From: Pseudoalteromonas undina
Lineage (GTDB): Bacteria > Pseudomonadota > Gammaproteobacteria > Enterobacterales > Alteromonadaceae
Direction: 5' to 3'
DNA length: 64,000 nt
Assembly: GCF_000238275.3 (NCBI RefSeq)
Contig: NZ_AHCF03000003.1
Coordinates: 372,001-436,000 of the forward strand
The notes below the pieces were generated by a model. It ran no database searches, was not told the DNA's origin, and saw only the letters and a list, made by a program, of their open reading frames with translations. Below are positions 45,234-53,527 of this stretch, piece by piece. Position numbers and translations under genes: made by a program. Each line of letters starts with the position of its first letter. The stretch's first letter is position 1.

Positions 45234-46466
45234 ATGCAGTACACACAAAACACATGGAAGTCTCGGTTAGGGGCACTCGGCCCAGGTATTTTAATGGCAA
45301 CCGCTGCCATTGGTGGCTCACACTTAGTTGCATCGACCCAAGCTGGCGCATTATTTGGCTGGCAGCTATTTTGGCTTATTGTGGTGGTTAACGTTTTAAA
45401 GTACCCGTTTTTTCGTTTTGGTATGGAGTACACACTCGCTACTAAAAATAGTTTAGTCGAAGGGTATAAAAATCAAGGGCCTGGCTATTTTTACAGTTTT
45501 ATTGCCCTCAATATTATTGCCGCTGTGGTAAATACCGCGGGCGTATTGTTGCTTACTGCGAGCTTATTACACTACGCATTACCTATTAGTATTCCTGTTA
45601 CCTTATTGTGCTGGTTAATATTGGCTGTGTGTTTAATTATATTATTACTAGGGCACTTTAAAGCGCTCGATAACGTTGCAAAAGCTATTATGGGGCTACT
45701 TACTATAGCAACCATAACCGCATTAGTTATTGCTATAAATAACGGCCCTGTAGCTCCTGTAAACTATATTGGTCCCTCACCATATGAACTTGCCATGTTA
45801 GGCTTTATGGTTGCCTTAATGGGCTGGATGCCAGCGCCTATTGAAATTTCGGCTCTGAGCTCGTTGTGGCTTAAAGAAAAACAAGCTCAGCAAAGTGTGA
45901 CTAAAAGCCAAGGCTTATTCGACTTTAATGTAGGTTATTGGTTAACCGCTGGGCTTGCGCTGGTATTTTTTAGTTTAGGTGCGTTAGTGCAATATGGGCA
46001 AAGCAGTAATATAGAGCTTGGCGGTGTAGCCTTTGCTAAACAGCTGATTGATATGTATGCACTTACTATTGGCGAGTGGGCAAGGCCTTTGGTATCTGCC
46101 ATCGCGTTTTTGTGTATGTTTGGCACCACACTCACCGTGCTTGACGGTTACGCCCGCACACTTAACGAATCGCATAAACTACTGGGTTTTAAGCAATCAA
46201 AACACAGCTTAAATACGTGGCTTATATTACAAGCATTGGCCGGTATGGCGGTGATCTTATTTTTTAAATCAGCTCTTGGCCCCATGCTTACCTTTGCCAT
46301 GACACTTGCGTTTGTTACCACACCGGTTTTTGCATGGCTTAACTTCAGCCTAGTGCGCTCAGAGCCTGCGATTAAACACAGTCTACTTTTGCGTGGCTTA
46401 ACCTGGTTAGGCTTGGTGTACTTGGTTGGTTTTGCTGTAGCGTTTGTGGTGTGGAAGTTGATGTGA
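45234..46466 (+). CDS. Nramp-family-like transporter lacking canonical metal motifs
   Basis: A 410-residue inner-membrane protein with about eleven hydrophobic segments. The first segment GPGILMATAAIGGSHLVASTQAGALFGWQLFW aligns with TM1 of Nramp transporters, but the metal-binding DPGN is replaced by IGGS. The TM6 counterpart ALMGWMPAPIEISAL carries MPA instead of MPH. Canonical Nramps import Mn or Fe with protons. Loss of these ligands argues for another substrate or mode, as in divergent Nramp-related clades. ATG 45234 is preceded by a weak AG-rich site. It is monocistronic. Confidence 0.8.
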   Translation: MQYTQNTWKSRLGALGPGILMATAAIGGSHLVASTQAGALFGWQLFWLIVVVNVLKYPFFRFGMEYTLATKNSLVEGYKNQGPGYFYSFIALNIIAAVVNTAGVLLLTASLLHYALPISIPVTLLCWLILAVCLIILLLGHFKALDNVAKAIMGLLTIATITALVIAINNGPVAPVNYIGPSPYELAMLGFMVALMGWMPAPIEISALSSLWLKEKQAQQSVTKSQGLFDFNVGYWLTAGLALVFFSLGALVQYGQSSNIELGGVAFAKQLIDMYALTIGEWARPLVSAIAFLCMFGTTLTVLDGYARTLNESHKLLGFKQSKHSLNTWLILQALAGMAVILFFKSALGPMLTFAMTLAFVTTPVFAWLNFSLVRSEPAIKHSLLLRGLTWLGLVYLVGFAVAFVVWKLM

Positions 46467-46473
46467 TTTTATA

Positions 46474-46508
46474 TTCGAGGTTCGAGGTTCGAGGTTCGAG
46501 GTTCGGGG
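46474..46508. repeat. Heptanucleotide tandem repeat, TTCGAGG x4 plus TTCGGGG
   Basis: The reverse complement of the unit at 9429, again with the C-for-T variant unit at one end. It starts 7 bases after the transporter stop and marks the left edge of the accessory stretch 46500-48470. Confidence 0.95.
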
Positions 46509-46617
46509 TGAAAGGTACAAACCAAACGCTCTCTGCATAGATACCTGCTAGTGTGGACCACGATAGCCTACGGTGGGCGAGAATTGGCCTGTCAAAAGTA
46601 ATAGCTAGGTGAAAAAG

Positions 46618-47061
46618 ATGATCATACTTGAAAGCCAAGTATTTAAGACAATCCCTAAGTCTCCAGAACAGAGCTTTATCTTTTTAAATAATACGCAAAC
46701 AGATAAAGTTGTTGATGGTACTTATTTGGAGCTTTGTATTAAAGCGGGTTGTAAATACCTTGTCTTTATGACGGATGACATTCCTTACGAGGATATGCTT
46801 CACATCCATCTCTTGAATGAGCGCCTTGATATTATTGATTCAGCTACGATTGGTAGCATGTATTCAACGGGATCTTTTCGAAATTATAATATTCAAAACT
46901 CGAACACGTTAACTTTTCATTTTATTGGCGATACTAAATGGAAAATAGAAATACTAGATAGTAAGGAGTTCTTATTTCCTCTTATTTCTTCACTTAAAGG
47001 AGTTTCGAGAAAGAATATTTTTTATCAATATTTTAAAATTTATAGCAATCCTTCGTTATAA
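46618..47061 (+). CDS. Hypothetical protein
   Basis: Unrecognised, about 147 residues, soluble, without signal peptide. It looks mixed alpha/beta (YLELCIKAGCKYLVFMTDDIPYEDMLHIHLL). The frame is open from GTG 46609; ATG 46618 is the first ATG. AT-rich composition and the position between a heptamer repeat and other small unknown genes suggest accessory DNA. No homologous family comes to mind. Confidence 0.5.
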   Translation: MIILESQVFKTIPKSPEQSFIFLNNTQTDKVVDGTYLELCIKAGCKYLVFMTDDIPYEDMLHIHLLNERLDIIDSATIGSMYSTGSFRNYNIQNSNTLTFHFIGDTKWKIEILDSKEFLFPLISSLKGVSRKNIFYQYFKIYSNPSL

Positions 47062-47125
47062 GCCTTGTAACTTTAAATTGTCCTAGGGAATCATTATTTT
47101 ATGTTTAATCTACAAGGAAGAAACT

Positions 47126-47332
47126 ATGATATTTAATATGCTTATTACAGACAACTTCGCATCATTTTATGATGAGGATAAAGAAGTACATATTTTTATT
47201 GATAGTTTTGATAATCAAAGGTTTGAGATGCGAATAGGGGACTTAGAACACTCGAAATCAGTCGGTAGCGTTTTAGCTTCTAGCAATGATGAGTTAAATA
47301 TAAAGTTATTAGCGCTTTATATTAAATATTAA
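47126..47332 (+). CDS. Small hypothetical protein
   Basis: A 68-residue acidic, soluble protein (FASFYDEDKEVHIFIDSFDNQRFEMRIGD). It is not recognised. A good Shine-Dalgarno (AAGGAAG) nine bases before ATG is the main evidence that it is real. It lies 64 bases after the preceding hypothetical gene and 22 bases before a GNAT gene, so the three may form one accessory operon. Confidence 0.5.
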   Translation: MIFNMLITDNFASFYDEDKEVHIFIDSFDNQRFEMRIGDLEHSKSVGSVLASSNDELNIKLLALYIKY

Positions 47333-47354
47333 TACACGGAAAAATGAGTTGTAA

Positions 47355-47810
47355 ATGGAAATAAGAACAGGCGAGCTTTCAAACCCACACGTCATAAAAC
47401 TATTAAAAACGCATCATAACGATATGCTAAAGCACTCACCTGTTGAGAGCGTACATGCACTTGATGTGAGTAAACTCACTCACCCCAACATAACATTTTA
47501 TAGCTTATGGATTGATAATAATTTAGCGGGTGTAGGTGCATTAAAAGCGCTTAATACAACTCATGGCGAAATTAAATCAATGCGTACATCAAGTAACTAT
47601 TTTCGCCAAGGCATAGCGGCTAAGCTACTTACGCATATTATTGAGCAGGCAACACTGCGAGGTTACAAAAAGCTAAGTTTAGAAACTGGAACAGCAGAGG
47701 CATTTTTGCCCGCACAAAAGCTCTACGCCCAATTTTGTTTTAAAGAGTGTGAACCGTTTGGGAATTATGAGCTAGATCCATATAGCTTGTTTATGAGTAA
47801 AGCGCTTTAA
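47355..47810 (+). CDS. GNAT family N-acetyltransferase
   Basis: A 151-residue acetyltransferase. The acetyl-CoA loop is FRQGIAAKLLTHII (R/Q-x-x-G-I-A). It is preceded by GEIKSMRTSS and followed by LSLETGTAEAFLPAQKLYAQFCFKECEPFG, the arrangement of the PhnO/YsnE-like subgroup. The acceptor substrate is unknown. It directly precedes the remains of another acetyltransferase gene, suggesting a small cluster of mobile GNAT genes. Confidence 0.85.
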   Translation: MEIRTGELSNPHVIKLLKTHHNDMLKHSPVESVHALDVSKLTHPNITFYSLWIDNNLAGVGALKALNTTHGEIKSMRTSSNYFRQGIAAKLLTHIIEQATLRGYKKLSLETGTAEAFLPAQKLYAQFCFKECEPFGNYELDPYSLFMSKAL

Positions 47811-47828
47811 AAGTGAGAAAGGGATATT

Positions 47829-47939
47829 ATGGCTTATAAAGTTGGATTTAAAGCCCCTGCACTGGATGAGTTTGCTAATTTACGTACACAAGTAAAGTGG
47901 CAAAATCCTGACGATGAAATTTTAAAAGTGTATGAATAG
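47829..47939 (+). pseudogene. Truncated GNAT acetyltransferase remnant
   Basis: Only 36 codons, MAYKVGF...EFANLRTQVKWQNPDDEILKVYE, preceded by a GGGA ribosome site. The segment resembles the N-terminal LR-x(2)-V-x-W motif of small GNAT acetyltransferases, whose acetyl-CoA-binding part is missing. The stop codon TAG ends exactly on the first G of the inverted-repeat element at 47939. So the element's arrival, or a deletion reaching it, probably cut the gene. I see no continuation on the other side. Confidence 0.5.
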
Positions 47940-47995
47940 GGTCAGGTCTTGTATTTTTCCTTTATGTAATTAGTGGCAAAAAAAAGACCTGACCC
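47939..47995. mobile_element. 57-bp REP/MITE-like element with 12-bp inverted ends
   Basis: Perfect 12-bp inverted ends GGGTCAGGTCTT...AAGACCTGACCC surround a 33-base AT-rich centre. The end sequence is like those seen beside IS200-like REP-associated transposases in marine gammaproteobacteria. No transposase is in the window, so any mobility would need one in trans. Confidence 0.65.
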
Positions 47996-48045
47996 CGATA
48001 GTTCGTACTCAACGAGTTATGAGTTTAGCCAATTTAGCCTAATTG

Positions 48046-48468
48046 TTACTCATTTGAGTAAACAACAATTTCATCAGAATTTGGTAATTTATAAAATCCA
48101 ACGTTTTTTGATTGCTTACCAATGAAATCAATAGCATATTTCATCTCTGCAATTGTTCTTACTGTAGAAAATTTATCTTTAAAACATGCTGAGAATTCGT
48201 ATGTGAAAGATGTTGACTGATCATAACCTCCCAGCTCTAAAAGGTTATATTCAGCAAAAGGATCTGGTCCTAGAATTTGATGAGAGGTAATAAAAGGCAC
48301 TCTTGAGTCTTGTGATTTCCAATCATTCAAACATTTAGCTTCAACATTACTTGCTAATAAATAAATGCTTTCATTTTTTTTAGAGTCACTTATAAAGATA
48401 GAAATAAAAACCATATTTATAATAAGTGATGCAAACAAAACTAATTTTAATGTATTCCTATTACTCAT
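48046..48468 (-). CDS. Hypothetical protein with N-terminal membrane segment
   Basis: Unrecognised, 140 residues. One hydrophobic segment (LKLVLFASLIINMVFISIFI) near the N-terminus makes it a signal-anchored periplasmic protein. The rest is soluble with two cysteines (AKCLNDW and SACFKDKF). It starts one base beyond the stop codon of the upstream VWA gene, so it may be the last gene of the MoxR-VWA operon, though AT-rich composition resembles the accessory island beside it. Confidence 0.55.
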   Translation of the reverse strand: MSNRNTLKLVLFASLIINMVFISIFISDSKKNESIYLLASNVEAKCLNDWKSQDSRVPFITSHQILGPDPFAEYNLLELGGYDQSTSFTYEFSACFKDKFSTVRTIAEMKYAIDFIGKQSKNVGFYKLPNSDEIVVYSNE

Positions 48469-48469
48469 T

Positions 48470-49657
48470 TTAACTCAGCTCTTTTATAGCGCTACTTATC
48501 CCATCCAAGCTCAGCGGGTACATGCGGTTGTTCATTAGCTGCTTTATAAAATCAATTGATTGATAGTACGGCCAGTGTTCAACCGGTTGTGGGTTGAGCC
48601 ACGCGACTTTATCAAAGTGATTGGTGATTCGGTTTAACCATGCACTGCCGGGTTCTTCATTCCAATGCTCTACTGAGCCGCCAGGATAGGCAATTTCATA
48701 CGGGCCCATAGTGGCATCGCCAACAAATATTACTTTGTAGTCGCTGGTAAACTTGTTGATGAGTGTCATGGTGTCAATAACGTTTGAGTGGCGGCGTTGG
48801 TTATCTTGCCAAACGTGTTCGTATAAACAGTTATGAAAGTAGTAAAACTCTAAATGTTTAAACTCGCTGTGGGCGGCGCTAAATAACTCTTCACAGGTAT
48901 GAATGTAGTCATCCATTGAACCGCCAATATCAAACAGCATCAATACTTTTACCGCGTTATGGCGCTCGGGGGCCATTTTTACATCGAGCATGCCGCCTTG
49001 CTTGGCGGTCGCGCGAATAGTCTCGTTTAAATCAAGGGTGTCGCTTGCGCCAGTACGAGCAAATTTGCGTAGTTTTTTAAGTGCCAGCTTTATGGTACGT
49101 GAACCAATTTCGCGGTCAGAATCGAGGTTACGGTATTCGCGCTTATCCCACACTTTTACTGCTTGGCGATTGCGGTTGCCGTCTTGACCAATACGTACAC
49201 CCTCAGGGTTATAGCCGTATGCCCCAAAAGGCGAGGTGCCGCCTGTACCTACCCACTTATTGCCGCCAGCATGGCGTTTTTGCTGTTCTTCTAAACGCTC
49301 TTTTAGGGTTTTCATTAGCTCGTCGAGCCCACCCATGGCTTTTAGTTGGGCTTTTTCTTCATCGCTTAGGTGCTTTTCAAACTCTTTACGCAACCAATCT
49401 TCAGGTAAGTTGTGTTGCTGTTTTAAGCTCTCGAGTAGGTCTAAGTCGGCAATACCGCTAAAGTAATCGCTAAAGGCTTTATCGAACCGGTCAAAATGGG
49501 TTTCGTCTTTTACCATAATAGTGCGCGCTAAATGATAAAACCCGTCTACATCAGCAAATATAACGCCTTGTTTTAAAGCGTTAATTAAATCGAGTAGCTC
49601 TCTCAGGCTCACGGGTAAGCGGTATTCTCGTAATTTGAAGAAAAACTGTACCAACAT
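48470..49657 (-). CDS. VWA-domain protein, CoxE-like, partner of MoxR ATPase
   Basis: A 395-residue soluble protein. The C-terminal half is a von Willebrand A domain with the MIDAS motif D243-I-G-G-S247 (DxGxS). The N-terminal half is helical, as in CoxE-like proteins. A metal-ion-dependent adhesion site usually binds client proteins. MoxR ATPases and VWA proteins form chaperone-like pairs that insert metals or activate enzymes; this pair is one base apart. The client is not visible here. Confidence 0.85.
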   Translation of the reverse strand: MLVQFFFKLREYRLPVSLRELLDLINALKQGVIFADVDGFYHLARTIMVKDETHFDRFDKAFSDYFSGIADLDLLESLKQQHNLPEDWLRKEFEKHLSDEEKAQLKAMGGLDELMKTLKERLEEQQKRHAGGNKWVGTGGTSPFGAYGYNPEGVRIGQDGNRNRQAVKVWDKREYRNLDSDREIGSRTIKLALKKLRKFARTGASDTLDLNETIRATAKQGGMLDVKMAPERHNAVKVLMLFDIGGSMDDYIHTCEELFSAAHSEFKHLEFYYFHNCLYEHVWQDNQRRHSNVIDTMTLINKFTSDYKVIFVGDATMGPYEIAYPGGSVEHWNEEPGSAWLNRITNHFDKVAWLNPQPVEHWPYYQSIDFIKQLMNNRMYPLSLDGISSAIKELS

Positions 49658-49658
49658 G

Positions 49659-50507
49659 TTAGCGACGGCTCATAAACGCAAGTTTTTCGATTAGGCTTAT
49701 GTCTTGCTCGTTTTTAAGCAGCGCGCCAAACATCGGCATTAAACCGCCTTTTTGCGCTTTGTCGTGCAGGGTTTTTGCGTCTATGTCTTCAGCCATTAAT
49801 AGTTTTAACCAATCCAGCAATTCGCTGGTTGATGGCTTCTTTTTAAGGCCGTTGGCTTCGCGTAAGTTAAAAAATACTTCTAGCGCTTGGCGAACTAAAT
49901 CTTGTTTAACATGCGGGTAGTGCACATCAATAATTTGCTGCATTTCGTCGCTATTTGGAAAATCAATATAATGGAAAAAACAGCGACGTAAAAACGCATC
50001 AGGCAGCTCTTTTTCATTGTTTGATGTGATGATCACAATAGGGCGCTCTTTAGCCACAATGCGCTCACCGGTTTCGTATACATGAAATTCCATTTTATCG
50101 AGTTCGAGCAGTAAATCGTTTGGAAACTCAATATCGGCTTTGTCTATTTCATCAATAAGCAGTACTGGGCGTTTGCCGTTTAATTCAGCGTACATGAAGG
50201 CTTGCCACAGCTTACCTTTAACTATGTAGTTGCTAATATTGTGAACGCGCTCATCACCTAGCTGGCTGTCGCGCAAACGCGATACCGCATCGTACTCGTA
50301 CAAACCTTGCTGCGCTTTAGTGGTTGATTTTATATGCCACTGAATAAGCTCAGTATCTAAACTTTTCGCTAACTCTTCAGCCAGCATGGTTTTACCTGTG
50401 CCAGGCTCGCCTTTAATTAAAAGCGGTTTTTGCAGCATAATAGCGGCGTTTACTGCCTGTTTTAATGCTGAGCTTGCGATGTAATTATCAGTAGAATTAA
50501 ATTGCAC
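49659..50507 (-). CDS. MoxR-type AAA+ ATPase
   Basis: A 282-residue AAA+ ATPase. Walker A is GEPGTGKT (33-40), Walker B is LLIDEIDKAD, sensor 1 lies in VIITSNNEKELPDAFLRRCFFHYIDFP, which also holds the arginine-finger region. It fits the MoxR family. It is upstream of and nearly touching the VWA gene, forming a two-gene chaperone module. ATG 50507 is the only sensible start. Confidence 0.9.
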   Translation of the reverse strand: MQFNSTDNYIASSALKQAVNAAIMLQKPLLIKGEPGTGKTMLAEELAKSLDTELIQWHIKSTTKAQQGLYEYDAVSRLRDSQLGDERVHNISNYIVKGKLWQAFMYAELNGKRPVLLIDEIDKADIEFPNDLLLELDKMEFHVYETGERIVAKERPIVIITSNNEKELPDAFLRRCFFHYIDFPNSDEMQQIIDVHYPHVKQDLVRQALEVFFNLREANGLKKKPSTSELLDWLKLLMAEDIDAKTLHDKAQKGGLMPMFGALLKNEQDISLIEKLAFMSRR

Positions 50508-50561
50508 GGGTTATCCTTTATCTGGTCTGAGCAGTAATTATTATGCGTTATAATGCCATAG

Positions 50562-50786
50562 TTAATCGGCTTCACCAAGGTAGGCAAAACGGGCGATAGT
50601 TTTACCGTCTTTTTCTACGGTTTCAGTAAACATACTTAGTGGGCGTGCCCATATGCCGTATTCACCGTATAAGGCTTGGTAAATAACCAATTGCTCGTTG
50701 GTTTCGCTGTGAGTCGCCACATGCATAACTTTATATTGTGGGCCTTTGTAGTGTTGATATAAACCCAGTTTTAGTGCTGTAGTCAT
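50562..50786 (-). CDS. DUF1653 family protein
   Basis: A 74-residue protein closely matching the DUF1653 pattern: GLYQHYKGPQYKVMHVATHSETNEQLVIYQALYGEYGIWARPLSMFTETV. This is a compact beta fold of unknown role. It sits upstream of the MoxR gene on the same strand, 54 bases away, and is divergent from the next gene. Confidence 0.85.
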   Translation of the reverse strand: MTTALKLGLYQHYKGPQYKVMHVATHSETNEQLVIYQALYGEYGIWARPLSMFTETVEKDGKTIARFAYLGEAD

Positions 50787-50847
50787 AGTCTGTTATCTTG
50801 TATAATTTGCCTTCGCTTTTTATTATGCCAAAGAATACAGCAATACT

Positions 50848-51327
50848 ATGAATTATATTTCTCTTGATGATTACAAAAAAGCCTGGGTATTTCGCCACAA
50901 AGATATTCCGGTTTCAGATATTGATGCAGCCAATATTAAACCCATGACCAGCGAGCGTGCCGCCGTACTGTGGACAACCATGGTGAGTCGCGAACATGAT
51001 CATCCAGACTTTTTTGATAAAACCGATTGGTGCGCGCAAGAGCAAAACTTTAGCCAAGAAATTAATTGGGAAGATGCGTGGGAAAGCGAAGAACCCCAAT
51101 TTCCAGATGCTATTTTGAACCACTTAGATTGGCAGGCTAATACCACAGTGTATTTTTGCATGGCACGCGACAATATTATCGAAACGACATTTGATGTGTT
51201 TAAACGTAATTGGCAAAACTTTATGTTTTTGGCTGATGGCAGCTTATTAATAGGTAAAAAGCGAAGTACTATGGTGCAATTTTTAGAATCAGGTATCGCA
51301 AAATTAGGTGAAAAGCCAAGCGCTTAA
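50848..51327 (+). CDS. DUF2947-like protein
   Basis: A 159-residue soluble protein rich in W, D and E (ISLDDYKKAWVFRHKDIPVSD...FFDKTDWCAQEQNF...). It recalls DUF2947 from Shewanella and relatives; the assignment is from memory. There is no catalytic motif I can name. The next gene begins 75 bases downstream on the same strand. Confidence 0.6.
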   Translation: MNYISLDDYKKAWVFRHKDIPVSDIDAANIKPMTSERAAVLWTTMVSREHDHPDFFDKTDWCAQEQNFSQEINWEDAWESEEPQFPDAILNHLDWQANTTVYFCMARDNIIETTFDVFKRNWQNFMFLADGSLLIGKKRSTMVQFLESGIAKLGEKPSA

Positions 51328-51402
51328 ATTACTACAAGTGCTTAAAAACTGTGCATTACTGTGTTATAAAACAGTATTAAAATGTTTTTTTGAGTACAGC
51401 GA

Positions 51403-52035
51403 TTGGTTGCTAAAAATAAGCAGTTTAACACAAGCCAGCAAGTTGAAATGTGGCAAACTGATGCACAAAAAGTGCTTTACGCACAATTATGCAATGCTTT
51501 TTATCAGCGTGAAGTTCAGCGCTTAGTGGCTGAACCTAATGGTGACCGTTTACGCAGGCAATTAAAAAGCCTGCCTTATTATATTGAACGTGCCGCAACA
51601 CGTGTAGCTAATGCACCATTGCCTTTTACGCTTGATGCGCAAAATGGAGGCTGGCTTGAAAAACAAAAACCTACACCGCCAGAGGCTAATCCTGCAGCGA
51701 ATGAACTTTTTTATCAAGCGCATGCCAAAGTAGGGCTAATAATTCCGGTATTATTACAAAGTCACGGTCAAATTCGGGTTAGAATAGATAGCATTGATCA
51801 AGTAGCTGATACGCAACTGCATTGTAATGAACTTGGCTGGTTTGATTTTTTAGGCCAAGGACTTGAGCAACAAAGTGCGCAATTGCTTAAACCTAGTAAA
51901 ACGAGCCTTGCAGCGGCGTGTTGTGGCCACCAGTGGCAGTTTTCAAAGCGTAGCACGCCACGGGTTTTGTCATTACGGGAAATGTTACTAGCTGCCAATA
52001 TTAATTGGCGCAATGTTAAGCGGCCGCTAGCATAA
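51403..52035 (+). CDS. Hypothetical protein
   Basis: Unrecognised, up to 210 residues, soluble and basic. Segments such as LRRQLKSLPYYIERAATRVA and RVLSLREMLLAANINWRNVKRPLA look helical. The frame starts with TTG 51403; the first in-frame ATG is 51448 (MWQTDAQ), so the N-terminus is uncertain. It lies between the DUF2947-like gene and ftsB, 34 bases before ftsB. Confidence 0.55.
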   Translation: MVAKNKQFNTSQQVEMWQTDAQKVLYAQLCNAFYQREVQRLVAEPNGDRLRRQLKSLPYYIERAATRVANAPLPFTLDAQNGGWLEKQKPTPPEANPAANELFYQAHAKVGLIIPVLLQSHGQIRVRIDSIDQVADTQLHCNELGWFDFLGQGLEQQSAQLLKPSKTSLAAACCGHQWQFSKRSTPRVLSLREMLLAANINWRNVKRPLA

Positions 52036-52069
52036 GTAGATAATTAAAAATTAAAATAAGGAGTGTTTA

Positions 52070-52357
52070 ATGCGATTTTTTCAATTTGGCTTGTTGTGCT
52101 TAGCACTTTTTATCCAGTATCGCCTTTGGTTTGGTCATAACGGGGTGCAAGACTACACCCGTTTAAAAAATGCGGTGGCATCGCATCAACAAACTAACGA
52201 AAAACTAATAAAGCGTAATAAAGTATTAAAAGCGGATATAGAAGATTTAAAGCTCGGCCACGAAGGCATTGAAGAGCGTGCCCGCAACGAATTAGGAATG
52301 ATTAAACCGGACGAAACCTTTATTCGTGTTTTACCGGCTCAACACCATGACAAATAA
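52070..52357 (+). CDS. ftsB: Cell division protein FtsB
   Basis: A small bitopic divisome protein that bridges FtsL and FtsQ. Its membrane helix is at about residues 5-20 (FGLLCLALFIQYRLWFG), followed by the periplasmic coiled coil (NEKLIKRNKVLKADIEDLKLG) and the conserved EERARNELGMIKPDETF. At 95 residues the length is standard. It is followed with overlap by ispD, the usual order. Confidence 0.94.
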   Translation: MRFFQFGLLCLALFIQYRLWFGHNGVQDYTRLKNAVASHQQTNEKLIKRNKVLKADIEDLKLGHEGIEERARNELGMIKPDETFIRVLPAQHHDK

Positions 52358-53048
52358 ACAAACTATTGCTGCTATTGTTCCTGCCGCAGGTGTTGGCAGT
52401 CGAATGCAACACACAACACCAAAGCAATATATTTCCTTAGCAGGAAAAACCATTTTAGAGCATACGCTCGCTAAGTTATCGCAGTTACCGCAGTTAAACT
52501 CTATAGTGGTGGCTCTGAGCGAAACCGACCCCTACTTTGACGACCTTACGCTAGCTGATCCTCGCATTGTGCGTGCTATTGGCGGTAAAGAGCGCGCAGA
52601 TTCAGTGTTAAACAGTTTATTGTTTTTAGCTGCCAACCCACCTGCTTGGGTTTTGGTGCACGACGCAGCAAGACCTTTAGTGGATATTGCTGATATAGAG
52701 CGCTTGATAGCACAGTGTATGCAGGCTGATGAAGGCGGCATTTTAGCCAGCAAAGTAAAAGACACTATAAAACGGGGGCAAAGCCATGCACAGCAAACAG
52801 TGCCTCGTGATGATTTATGGCAAGCGCTTACCCCGCAACTGTTTAAATACGACGAGCTTAAAACGGCATTGCAAAATGCGCTTAACAGCGGCGTTACTAT
52901 TACTGATGAAGCCAGTGCAATGGAGTGGGCAAATAAGCCGGTAAAGCTGGTAGCAGGGCGTAGTGATAATATTAAAATCACCACCCCAGAAGATTTAGAT
53001 TTAGCAGGCTTTTTACTGCAAAAACAAAATAATGAGAGTGCAAAATGA
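52347..53048 (+). CDS. ispD: 2-C-methyl-D-erythritol 4-phosphate cytidylyltransferase
   Basis: The third enzyme of the MEP isoprenoid pathway. The nucleotidyltransferase signature is [12 protein letters not shown], followed by PKQY and [10 protein letters not shown], and the C-terminal [11 protein letters not shown] set the start at ATG 52347 (MTNKQTI), which overlaps the end of ftsB by 11 bases; the longer frame begins inside ftsB. Its stop overlaps the ispF start. Confidence 0.95.
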   Translation: MTNKQTIAAIVPAAGVGSRMQHTTPKQYISLAGKTILEHTLAKLSQLPQLNSIVVALSETDPYFDDLTLADPRIVRAIGGKERADSVLNSLLFLAANPPAWVLVHDAARPLVDIADIERLIAQCMQADEGGILASKVKDTIKRGQSHAQQTVPRDDLWQALTPQLFKYDELKTALQNALNSGVTITDEASAMEWANKPVKLVAGRSDNIKITTPEDLDLAGFLLQKQNNESAK

Positions 53049-53527
53049 TACGAATAGGCCATGGTTTTGACGTGCATAAATTTGGAGGCCAAGGGCCTTT
53101 AACTATCTGCGGCGAAAAAATTGATTATCCACAAGGCTTTTTAGCACACTCAGATGGTGATGTAGCTATTCATGCCTTATGTGACGCTATTTTAGGATCA
53201 TTAGCGCTGGGCGATATTGGTAAGCATTTTCCGGATACGGCCAGTGAATATGAAAATATCGATAGCCGTATTTTACTTCGCCATGTAGTGAACCTAGCCA
53301 AGCAACAAGGTTATGTATTGGGCAATGCGGATGTCACTATTGTGGCACAAGCACCAAAAATGCTGCCGCACATTCAAGCGATGCGTGGCAACCTTGCCAG
53401 TGATTTAAATGCCGAGCTTTCACAGGTAAATGTAAAAGCTACCACTACCGAAAAACTCGGTTTTGAGGGGCGTAAAGAAGGCATTTCAAGCCATGCCGTG
53501 GTCATTATGAGCAAACAAAACGCATGA
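53045..53527 (+). CDS. ispF: 2-C-methyl-D-erythritol 2,4-cyclodiphosphate synthase
   Basis: The fifth MEP-pathway enzyme, a zinc-dependent homotrimer. Zinc and substrate residues lie in GHGFDVHKF and [17 protein letters not shown], with [17 protein letters not shown] at the C-terminus. At 160 residues the length is standard. A four-base ATGA overlap joins it to ispD, and truD overlaps its end likewise. Confidence 0.96.
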   Translation: MIRIGHGFDVHKFGGQGPLTICGEKIDYPQGFLAHSDGDVAIHALCDAILGSLALGDIGKHFPDTASEYENIDSRILLRHVVNLAKQQGYVLGNADVTIVAQAPKMLPHIQAMRGNLASDLNAELSQVNVKATTTEKLGFEGRKEGISSHAVVIMSKQNA

